Source of the DNA: a virus
Length of the DNA: 36,080 nt
Direction: 5' to 3' (one strand)
IMG/VR virus record: IMGVR_UViG_3300036851_000187
Span: 1 to 36,080 of that record
The position numbers and the translations under genes are program-made. Of this stretch, positions 30,065 to 35,305 are shown piece by piece (position 1 is the stretch's first letter; each line of letters begins with the position of its first letter). The notes under the pieces were generated by a model. The model worked only from the letters and a program-made list of their open reading frames with translations, was not told the DNA's origin and ran no database searches.

Positions 30065-31110
30065 CCATCCCCCTCCGGCAGGCACGCGCGGAGCTGGGCC
30101 TCGATAGCGTCCCGCCTCTCGCTAATAGGCTTAAAGCTCCCGACATACGAGACTTGCCCAAGAGCGAAAAGACCAATCGTTTCCTCCCCGCCCAGCGCCG
30201 CCCGGCACGCGGCCTGCGCGGCGGCGAGCTGGCCCCGCGCCTCGTTCCGCTCGCGTATCGTCTCGACCAACACCGCGCCGCTCGCAAGCTCGGCGCACTT
30301 CCGGCCAAGCTCATCGGCTCGCTTCGTTGCGGCCTCAGCCTCGTCGCGGTATTTCGCATACTCGGCGGCAACCTTGACCTGGCGCTCGTAAAGTTCCCGC
30401 AGGTCAGCAACCTCGGCCCGGGCCTCGTCGCGCTCGCGGCGGAGTGTCAGCCAGTCCTCCGTGCGCCTCTGCAAGTCGTCGAGCACGCGGTCGAAGAAGG
30501 GATACTCTCCCCTGCGAATGGGCTGCTCGGGCGTAGAACCGCGACCCCCGCCCCCGGCTGACAAGCCGGCAGGCTCGGGCTTACCTCCCGAGCCTGTGGA
30601 CCGAGCGGGGGCCGCATCTACAATCTTGGGTCGTTCGTCTTCCCCTCGTGGGTCAACGTCATTGGGCATCACCTCCTTGGGATTCAAAGAGCCCGGGGCC
30701 GGATTTGAACCGGCGTCTCCAGCTTTGCAGGCTGGCCCCTCGCCACTCGGGCACCCGGGCGGGGTGTAGTCCTGGGCGGCACACGCCGCCTGAAAGACAG
30801 GCCGGAATGCAGGGTGACCCCTGAATGCCATCGTGACGATCAGGCGAAGGACCTTGAGGTCTTCGGCGGTAAGCGGCCCAGCCCCGGCCGTGGGCTTCAC
30901 CGTCTCCGCCGCCCCCTCGGCTAGCCGCTCGGCAGCCGTGCGGGGGGCGGGGGGACCCATAGACCTATCCCTGACACCACCGGGCATCTCCGCGCACCGT
31001 TCGATGCACCTTTCCGCGTGCTCGACCTCCTCGCGCAGGTGCGGCATGGTGTCCTCCACATGCGAGAGAAACTCCAGCGTCCGCTCGTGGAGGGTGCGGT
31101 CGGCGGTCAT
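30061..31110 (-). CDS. Coiled-coil protein frame containing a tRNA gene
   Basis: An ATG at 31110, coupled to the upstream stop as ATGA, opens 349 residues. Residues 1-115 look like real helical protein. About residues 117-140 coincide exactly with the tRNA-Cys at 30690-30760 and read as low-complexity Gly/Pro/Ser. A second start at 30669 has an AAGGAGG sequence just before it, spaced only 2-3 bases away, and opens residues 148-349, a Gly/Pro-rich linker and a long coiled coil (RRERDEARAEVADLRELYERQ). Two genes with the tRNA between them, or one gene interrupted by tRNA insertion, are both possible. Function unknown. Confidence 0.55.
   Translation of the reverse strand: MTADRTLHERTLEFLSHVEDTMPHLREEVEHAERCIERCAEMPGGVRDRSMGPPAPRTAAERLAEGAAETVKPTAGAGPLTAEDLKVLRLIVTMAFRGHPAFRPVFQAACAAQDYTPPGCPSGEGPACKAGDAGSNPAPGSLNPKEVMPNDVDPRGEDERPKIVDAAPARSTGSGGKPEPAGLSAGGGGRGSTPEQPIRRGEYPFFDRVLDDLQRRTEDWLTLRRERDEARAEVADLRELYERQVKVAAEYAKYRDEAEAATKRADELGRKCAELASGAVLVETIRERNEARGQLAAAQAACRAALGGEETIGLFALGQVSYVGSFKPISERRDAIEAQLRACLPEGDG
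30690..30760 (-). tRNA. tRNA-Cys (anticodon GCA)
   Basis: On the minus strand a 71-base cloverleaf folds cleanly: acceptor GCCCGGG with CCCGGGC, a three-pair D stem with a GTGG loop, anticodon stem CCAGC/GCTGG with loop CTGCAAA (anticodon GCA), a 4-base variable loop, T stem GCCGG/CCGGC with loop TTCAAAT, and discriminator base U73, as required for cysteine tRNAs. The CCA end is not encoded. It lies inside an open frame. Phage tRNAs often compensate for codon bias; the many Cys-rich small proteins here would use it. Confidence 0.85.
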
Positions 31111-31349
31111 TGTGGTGGCCTCGCGCAAGAAGTATCCGGCTCATCCTCGGGCTTCGCATTCGGCCCGTAGAAGTCGAGGATCACCTGCTTGTCGTTCTCT
31201 GGATCGTCGCAGTCCTTGTCCTCATGCTTCCAGTAGAAGTGCTTACACTTCCAACACTGGACGGAGGGATAATCGCTCTCGCCGCCTTCGCTGACCCAGT
31301 TGGCCTTGCCACACGACGGGCAGGTGTATCGTGTCCAGGAGTCGCTCAC
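31107..31349 (-). CDS. Small zinc-ribbon protein
   Basis: A GTG at 31349 overlaps the upstream stop as GTGA and gives 80 residues. CPSCGK (10-15) and CWKCK (32-36) form a single zinc ribbon, followed by an aromatic stretch (HFYWKHEDKD) and an acidic tail. Family not recognised beyond zinc ribbon. It probably binds nucleic acid or a protein partner. It lies in the chain of small coupled genes. Confidence 0.65.
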   Translation of the reverse strand: MSDSWTRYTCPSCGKANWVSEGGESDYPSVQCWKCKHFYWKHEDKDCDDPENDKQVILDFYGPNAKPEDEPDTSCARPPQ

Positions 31350-31645
31350 GGCTGGCCTCCGATAACCAGGATGATTCTCTTCTCCTCTGGAATCAGCCCG
31401 AAGATTTCATCGAGCGTCGGAGCGGGCTTGTCCTTCAGGAACTCCGCACGAAGATTCTCAGGCCAAGCAAACTCGTGCGTCCAGACGGGCCTCCCAAGAG
31501 CCTTTTCGATGGCCTCGTGATAGTCACTGAATGGCATACAGAGGAGGTCGGTGAAAAGCTGGAAGCGGACAACCTCTTGCGCCGTCTTGTCCTTCCACCA
31601 GCCGCTTTTGCAAAGGGCTATCGCCTGCTCGTGCGTGATGCTCAT
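31346..31645 (-). CDS. Conserved-looking phage protein of unknown function
   Basis: A 99-residue protein with the distinctive phrase ITHEQAIALCKSGWWKDKTAQEVVRFQLFTDLLCMPFSDYHEAIEKALGRPVWTHEFA, which recalls a small protein group I have seen in many phage genomes without known function. The end has LIPEEKRIILVIGG. Helical first half, beta end, no signal. It starts with ATG coupled to the upstream stop as ATGA. The similarity is from memory only. Confidence 0.65.
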   Translation of the reverse strand: MSITHEQAIALCKSGWWKDKTAQEVVRFQLFTDLLCMPFSDYHEAIEKALGRPVWTHEFAWPENLRAEFLKDKPAPTLDEIFGLIPEEKRIILVIGGQP

Positions 31646-31899
31646 CGCGGCTCCTCCGATCCTGCCGGCGCGGGCTGGGCGGGCTCTGAAGCAGCTCGCT
31701 CAGCCTGTGCCTTCGCAATCACAGCGCGATAGACCTTCAACTCCTTCAAGAGGGAGTGGATCGTCGTCATCTGCATGAAGAGGTCAGAAGGCATGTTGAA
31801 AATCGACTTGACGATGTGCTTCCCCACCGTGGCGATAGCCTCGTCGAGCTCCTTGTCGCTTCGTGGCTTCCCGGTCTGGTCGATCATTTCAATGCTCAT
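31642..31899 (-). CDS. Small helical protein, unknown
   Basis: The ATG at 31899 overlaps the upstream stop as TGATG, with GGGGAGGGG before it, giving 85 residues (MSIEMIDQTGKPRSDKELDEAIATVGKHIVKSIFN). It is helical with Met-rich and Leu-rich segments (LFMQMTTIHSLLKELKVYRAVIAKAQ) and a Pro/Ala-rich tail. No known motif. Could be a dimeric regulator or adaptor; unknown. Confidence 0.55.
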   Translation of the reverse strand: MSIEMIDQTGKPRSDKELDEAIATVGKHIVKSIFNMPSDLFMQMTTIHSLLKELKVYRAVIAKAQAERAASEPAQPAPAGSEEPR

Positions 31900-32120
31900 C
31901 ACGTCCCCTCCCCCCGCCCCGGCAGCTTCGCGGCCTCTGCGATCTGCGCCAGGCGATCCCGCGTGTTCCACGCCGCACGCGCCGTGACCGGGATCGTCAC
32001 CGTCGGAGGGTCAACGGTCGCATCGATGATCGCCGTGTGCCAAGGGCAAGGAAGCGGGTAGCCGCACATGAGCTTCGCGCAGTCCCTATCCGGATGGCGG
32101 CAGGTCAGTCGATTAGCCAT
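31899..32120 (-). CDS. Small Cys/His protein, unknown
   Basis: The ATG at 32120 overlaps the end of the upstream gene by 8 bases and gives 73 residues (MANRLTCRHPDRDCAKLMCGYPLPCPWHTAIID). Four Cys and two His in residues 7-28 suggest a zinc site. The rest (VDPPTVTIPVTARAAWNTRDRLAQIAEAAKL) is a strand then a helix. Family not recognised. Confidence 0.55.
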   Translation of the reverse strand: MANRLTCRHPDRDCAKLMCGYPLPCPWHTAIIDATVDPPTVTIPVTARAAWNTRDRLAQIAEAAKLPGRGEGT

Positions 32121-32535
32121 CGCTCGCCCCCTTCGGCCCGATGGCGGCGCGCGTGTGCTCTCGAATCGTGTAGAGCGCGCGGTGGAACTCAGTGTGAGCG
32201 TCATCGCCAACGCGAGAGTAGGCGCTGTCCGCCCTGTCATGGACAGAAGCGAGTGTCAAGCTAAGTCGCCCAATCTCCTTGTCGCGCTCGATGGCAGCGG
32301 CTCGCAGGTGATCCCGCTCGCCCTCGCACTCCAAGAGCCACCGCTTGTAGTCGGCGATCTCCTCGTCCTTCAAGCGCTCGACGTTGCGGATCGCTCGCAC
32401 CATGACGTACACGGCCGAGGCGCTGATGACAGTTGCGCTCTTATCCTCGTGAGCTATGCAGTTCCCGCTGCCATTTGGGACGGGCTCGATTCGCACCCCG
32501 CCACGTTCCAGGGCGGCATCGTCAGGTGTGGTCAC
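32113..32535 (-). CDS. Charged helical protein, unknown
   Basis: A GTG at 32535 overlaps the upstream stop as GTGA and gives 140 residues. The start is acidic (TTPDDAALERGGVRIEPVPN). The middle has SATVISASAVYVMVRAIRNVERLKDEEIADYKRWLLECEGERDHLRAAAIERDKEIGRL, a long coiled-coil-like helix, and the end (VGDDAHTEFHRALYTIREHTRAAIG) is helical with His. No motif recognised. Confidence 0.55.
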   Translation of the reverse strand: MTTPDDAALERGGVRIEPVPNGSGNCIAHEDKSATVISASAVYVMVRAIRNVERLKDEEIADYKRWLLECEGERDHLRAAAIERDKEIGRLSLTLASVHDRADSAYSRVGDDAHTEFHRALYTIREHTRAAIGPKGASDG

Positions 32536-32738
32536 TTCGCCCCCTCCCTTGCCCGCTCGAACTCCGCGCGCATCCGCCGCGCCTGACGCTTCGCCTCGTG
32601 CGCACTCGCCGCCTCGACCTCGTACTCGACAGAGCCAGGCCACGGAGCCGCCTCCAGCCGCCCGAGGACCGCCAGGACCTTGCCGCCCTCGAGCCAGGCG
32701 CAGACGTGGTAGGTTTTGGGTTTGCCGTAGGGGCTCAT
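32532..32738 (-). CDS. Small basic protein, unknown
   Basis: The ATG at 32738 overlaps the upstream stop as ATGA and gives 68 residues (MSPYGKPKTYHVCAWLEGGKVLAVLGRLEAAPW). A small alpha-beta domain is followed by a basic helix (ASAHEAKRQARRMRAEFERAREGAK). A nucleic-acid-binding role is possible but only suggested by charge. Family not recognised. Confidence 0.55.
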   Translation of the reverse strand: MSPYGKPKTYHVCAWLEGGKVLAVLGRLEAAPWPGSVEYEVEAASAHEAKRQARRMRAEFERAREGAK

Positions 32739-32965
32739 GACGTGCCTCCCCCAATTACAATTCCTATCCTCAGCGCCTCGAGCCACACGAGCGCCCAGAG
32801 CGGCCAACGAAGGACCCTGGCCGCATACTTGACGGTCTCCCACGCGAGCTTCTTTCGGTAGAGCGGCAAGAACGCGTCCTTCTCCGCCGGGGTCATCTTG
32901 TTCCAGCCGGCAGCGTCCAGCTCGTTCATGAGGTCAGCGATACTTTCAAATCCGCCTCGGCTCAT
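32735..32965 (-). CDS. Small single-helix membrane protein, unknown
   Basis: The ATG at 32965 has GAGGAG just before it and gives 76 residues. A helical first part (SRGGFESIADLMNELDAAGWNKMTPAEKDAF) precedes a hydrophobic segment (about 53-72: WPLWALVWLEALRIGIVIGG) near the C-terminus, likely one membrane helix. Small membrane proteins like this are common in phage accessory blocks. Function unknown. Confidence 0.55.
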   Translation of the reverse strand: MSRGGFESIADLMNELDAAGWNKMTPAEKDAFLPLYRKKLAWETVKYAARVLRWPLWALVWLEALRIGIVIGGGTS

Positions 32966-33171
32966 GGCTCCTCGCACTCAGGACACACACAGCCGCGTCC
33001 TGCCGGCATACACTCCGGGCAACCATTACGAGCACACTCCGGGCACTCAAAGATGAACTGTTCCTCGGATGACTTGCCGCAGAATGGGCAGGGCTTCCAG
33101 AATGTCGGCCGCGGCAAGGCAGGTGGAAGTTGCGCCTTCTTTTTCTTTGTGGCCTTCTTGGTAGCGCTCAT
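32962..33171 (-). CDS. Cys-rich double zinc-ribbon protein
   Basis: The ATG at 33171 starts a 69-residue protein with a Lys-rich beginning (SATKKATKKKKAQ). Four Cys pairs follow: CPFC (28-31), CPEC (43-46), CPEC (51-54) and CVCPEC (61-66), able to bind two zinc ions. It is coupled to the next gene by ATGA. The basic start and zinc ribbons suggest a nucleic-acid-binding regulator or adaptor. No family recognised. Confidence 0.65.
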   Translation of the reverse strand: MSATKKATKKKKAQLPPALPRPTFWKPCPFCGKSSEEQFIFECPECARNGCPECMPAGRGCVCPECEEP

Positions 33172-33353
33172 GACAGCCCCTTCGTCGCCACAGCAATAGC
33201 CTTCCGCACGACGGCCGGCGTGGCGGCGCGGAGGGCGTGCAGGTAAGCATTCTCAGTAGCTGTCTCAAATAAACACATTCGCTTATCTCCAGCTTCAGGG
33301 GAATACCATGCAGGGCTGTCCACCTCTGGTAGCCGCTTAACTGCGGCCAACAA
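33168..33353 (-). CDS. Small protein, unknown, start uncertain
   Basis: A TTG at 33353 gives 61 residues: MLAAVKRLPEVDSPAWYSPEAGDKRMCLFETATENAYLHALRAATPAVV. The middle reads as coherent protein with LFETATENAYLHAL as a helix. An ATG at 33278 with GGAG 8 bases before it would give 36 residues. No ribosome site precedes the TTG, so the shorter form may be made, but the coherent longer sequence favours the longer gene. Family not recognised. Confidence 0.42.
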   Translation of the reverse strand: MLAAVKRLPEVDSPAWYSPEAGDKRMCLFETATENAYLHALRAATPAVVRKAIAVATKGLS

Positions 33354-33359
33354 TGCAGG

Positions 33360-33515
33360 TCAGCCAGCGCCTTTTCTATTTACGAAATACTCCGCATCCT
33401 TCCCGCAGCAAATCGGCGTCTTCTTCTCCAGGTGCCAGCGGAGCCGCAGCTTGTCCGCGCGCGGCAGGGCGGAGAAGGCGGTCGTGAGAATGGAGAGGGA
33501 CGAGCGGGGGGTCAT
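33360..33515 (-). CDS. Very small protein sharing a start with nearby leader ORF
   Basis: The ATG at 33515 has GAGGAG about 6 bases before it and gives 51 residues starting MTPRSSLSILTTAFSALPRADKLRLRWHLEKK and ending CCGKDAEYFVNRKGAG. Its first part matches the 22-residue frame at 34101-34169 (SSPLATLTRAFRALLK), suggesting duplication. The remainder is basic. No known function. Confidence 0.5.
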   Translation of the reverse strand: MTPRSSLSILTTAFSALPRADKLRLRWHLEKKTPICCGKDAEYFVNRKGAG

Positions 33516-33525
33516 GACATGCTCC

Positions 33526-34104
33526 TCAGCATGAGCATGTGAACGGTGCTCCTTTCCATTCCGGAGAGGCAACCCCCGTCAGCTCCGTGAACGCCTTCCA
33601 GAACGGCGCACCAAACTCAACGTCCTTGTAGCCCTCGGTGTTGTCGTACTCGTACTCGCTGCCGCCGCTCTCCGCGTGCAGGAGCGCGGCGTCCATCATT
33701 CGCTCGAAGGAGATGCCGCAGCCGTCCGCCGCTTTCTGGATGACCGCCTTCGCTTTCTCCTCCGCTGTCAGCTTCGGGGCTTTTGCCTTCTTCGCCACCG
33801 GCTCGTCGGCCTTGCCAGTGAACAGAGGATGCTCCCACTCGTGCCGCATCCCGGTGATGGTCCCGGGGAAGAGGAGCAGCCAGAACCGTTGTCCAGCCGG
33901 GACGCCGTGCGTCAGGAACGGGTCTACGATTCCGATGGTGCGCTCTATCGGCACGTCGCCCACCGTGCCCGCGTCCGTCTGGCCTACTCGCTGACCGGGG
34001 TAGAGCGTCTCGGCCGCAATGGCTGGAGCGACGGCGACGTGGATGGCGTCCCGTGCCGCGTCGGTGGTGATGAGCTTGCCGAGTTCTGGGCTGTTACCGC
34101 TCAT
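33526..34104 (-). CDS. Conserved phage protein of unknown function
   Basis: The ATG at 34104 has AAAGGAG 4 bases before it and gives 192 residues. The first part (GKLITTDAARDAIHVAVAPAIAAETLYPGQRVG, IGIVDPFLTHGVPAGQRFWLLLFPGTITGMRHEWEHPLF) has the look of a common phage protein of unknown role that occurs in many siphovirus accessory blocks. A Lys/Ala-rich linker (about 110-130) follows and the C-terminal part is helical with acidic ESGGSEYEYDN. No catalytic motif is clear. Confidence 0.7.
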   Translation of the reverse strand: MSGNSPELGKLITTDAARDAIHVAVAPAIAAETLYPGQRVGQTDAGTVGDVPIERTIGIVDPFLTHGVPAGQRFWLLLFPGTITGMRHEWEHPLFTGKADEPVAKKAKAPKLTAEEKAKAVIQKAADGCGISFERMMDAALLHAESGGSEYEYDNTEGYKDVEFGAPFWKAFTELTGVASPEWKGAPFTCSC

Positions 34105-34169
34105 GGGGCTCCTTTCAGCAGGGCACGGAAGGCGCGGGTGAGGGTGGCGAGGGGGGAGGAGTGGATCAT
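34101..34169 (-). CDS. 22-residue coupled leader peptide gene
   Basis: The ATG at 34169 overlaps the upstream stop as ATGA and its own TGA overlaps the downstream ATG at 34104 as ATGA. The peptide MIHSSPLATLTRAFRALLKG is amphipathic and basic. The next gene's ribosome site AAAGGAG lies within its end. The coupling at both ends argues for translation. It shares SS-x-L-x-x-L-T-x-AF-x-AL with the start of the gene at 33360-33515. It may only serve to re-start translation; function unknown. Confidence 0.45.
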   Translation of the reverse strand: MIHSSPLATLTRAFRALLKGAP

Positions 34170-34420
34170 ATACTCTGCACGGCGCGCCGTGCCGCCTCCC
34201 TGATTTCCTTTGCGGCTTGGTCGTAGCCCTTCTCGAACTCCCCCTCTGCGGCCTTCTCGATGGCGTCCGCGACTTCTCGCGGGGTTGGGCCAACATCGTC
34301 CCAAGAGAGACAGCCGTTTACCTCGTGGGACGGCAGGAACTGCCGAAGGGTCAAGATGATTCCACGCTGGCGCGGGGTGAGCGATTCATAGTTAAGCATG
34401 AGGGTGGCGATGGGGGTCAT
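34166..34420 (-). CDS. Small helical protein, unknown
   Basis: The ATG at 34420 overlaps the upstream stop as ATGA and gives 84 residues (MTPIATLMLNYESLTPRQRGIILTLRQFLPSHEV). It contains an NYESLTPRQR turn, a Leu-rich helix and then a charged C-terminal helix (EVADAIEKAAEGEFEKGYDQAAKEIREAARRAV). No family recognised. Part of the small coupled gene chain. Confidence 0.6.
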   Translation of the reverse strand: MTPIATLMLNYESLTPRQRGIILTLRQFLPSHEVNGCLSWDDVGPTPREVADAIEKAAEGEFEKGYDQAAKEIREAARRAVQSI

Positions 34421-34512
34421 GGCTCTATCTCCCGAAATACCGCGTACCCCGCGAGCGCCACGAGGAGGAGGATGATGAAGACGCCGAGGAGGAAGCGGGT
34501 TAGGTCGGCCAT
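34417..34512 (-). CDS. 31-residue membrane peptide
   Basis: The ATG at 34512 overlaps the HNH gene stop as TGATG and gives 31 residues (MADLTRFLLGVFIILLLVALAGY, then AVFREIEP). Almost the whole peptide is one membrane helix. Its TGA overlaps the next start as ATGA, so translation is well supported by coupling. Short membrane peptides in phage operons can regulate host proteins, but no role is known here. Confidence 0.55.
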   Translation of the reverse strand: MADLTRFLLGVFIILLLVALAGYAVFREIEP

Positions 34513-34922
34513 CAGTCCACCTCCACAAGAATCACGTCCACGCCGTTCGCCTCTCTGCCGCGACCCGGGATTCTTTTCCAGCCATTCGCCCAATGCCAAC
34601 TCAGGTGGCACGATATACAGAGCGTCTTCAGGTTGGCAGCGTCGAGGTTGAATCGGTTGCCATCGACGTGGTGAACCTGGAGTCTTGTGGTGGTCCCACA
34701 TGCTTCGCAGGCGTCTTTCCTAAAGCGCCGCGATCTCGCGCAGAGGGCTGACTGGCTCGGGTTGCTATGGATCTTGGCCTTCGCATAGCAAGCCCGATCG
34801 CAGAACTTGTATTTGCGAAAGAGCGCCAAGGACATCAGCAATCCTCGGCTCCGCTTGCGCACGAGTCTCTGCCCACAATAGGCGCAGACCTTAAACGGAT
34901 CCGGCTTCCGAGGCGTCGGCAT
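34512..34922 (-). CDS. HNH homing endonuclease with copied 3' end
   Basis: A 136-residue protein. A first zinc pair lies at CAYCG (13-17) with CDRAC (41-45). A second zinc-bound HNH core runs over about 72-110 (CEACGTTTRLQVHHVDGNRFNL, then CISCHLSWH): catalytic His84/His85, the Asn near 95 and His106 fit the HNH pattern. It would cut double-stranded DNA at a specific site. The end (residues 126-136, NGVDVILVEVD) is not part of HNH proteins but repeats the end of the upstream DUF1064-like gene (YGVDVILVEMD), evidence that the gene entered here as a mobile insertion with copied flanking DNA. Confidence 0.8.
   Translation of the reverse strand: MPTPRKPDPFKVCAYCGQRLVRKRSRGLLMSLALFRKYKFCDRACYAKAKIHSNPSQSALCARSRRFRKDACEACGTTTRLQVHHVDGNRFNLDAANLKTLCISCHLSWHWANGWKRIPGRGREANGVDVILVEVD
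34513..34543. repeat. 31-bp imperfect direct repeat, copy 1 (copy 2 at 34923-34953)
   Basis: The 31 bases at 34513-34543 match those at 34923-34953 at 27 positions. Both encode the end GVDVILVE-x-D in frame, at the 3' ends of two adjacent genes. The four differences are at third codon positions except one, so the shared reading frame has been kept. The likely origin is capture of the upstream gene's 3' end during homing of the HNH gene. Confidence 0.75.
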
Positions 34923-35305
34923 TAGTCCATCTCCACTAGAATTACATCCACGCCATACAACTGCTTAACCTGCTCCCTGTCCCTGCGGAACCTATCAAGC
35001 GAGCCACGAGGACCGCCGCGCCCCTTCACGTCCTCAATCACGATGGCCCCCGAGGAGCTGACGACGAGGAAGTCCGCCCTGTAGACGACTCCGGCCAGGT
35101 CGAAGACGGGTTGGCGCAGGAACCACCGGATGATCCCGCGAGCCTTTGCCGCCTTGAGCTCGCGGTAGCGCTTCAGCTCCGCCTTCGAGCTGAAGGTGAT
35201 TCCGTCCTCGGTCCGCTCCGTGGCCTTCGAGCGCCGATACCAGCCGGTCCGACGCTTCGGCTTGAGCTTGGCGAGGTCCTTGGCTTTGAAGACAGTTTGC
35301 GTCAC
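34922..35305 (-). CDS. DUF1064-like small nuclease
   Basis: A GTG at 35305 overlaps the upstream stop as GTGA and gives 127 residues. It has TFSSKAELKRYREL (36-50), FLRQPVFDLAGVVYRADFLV (62-81) and IVIEDVKGR (88-96), the pattern of DUF1064 phage proteins. Asp78, Glu91 and Lys94 could form a PD-(D/E)xK nuclease site, which would suit Holliday-junction or other DNA cleavage in replication and recombination. It lies next to the replication-like gene. Its end (YGVDVILVEMD) is copied in the HNH gene that follows. Confidence 0.75.
   Translation of the reverse strand: MTQTVFKAKDLAKLKPKRRTGWYRRSKATERTEDGITFSSKAELKRYRELKAAKARGIIRWFLRQPVFDLAGVVYRADFLVVSSSGAIVIEDVKGRGGPRGSLDRFRRDREQVKQLYGVDVILVEMD

Noticed and set aside
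30554-30594. Second tRNA next to the tRNA-Cys
   Set aside because: The stems do not form a full cloverleaf: the middle loop has 6 bases and no matching T arm follows.
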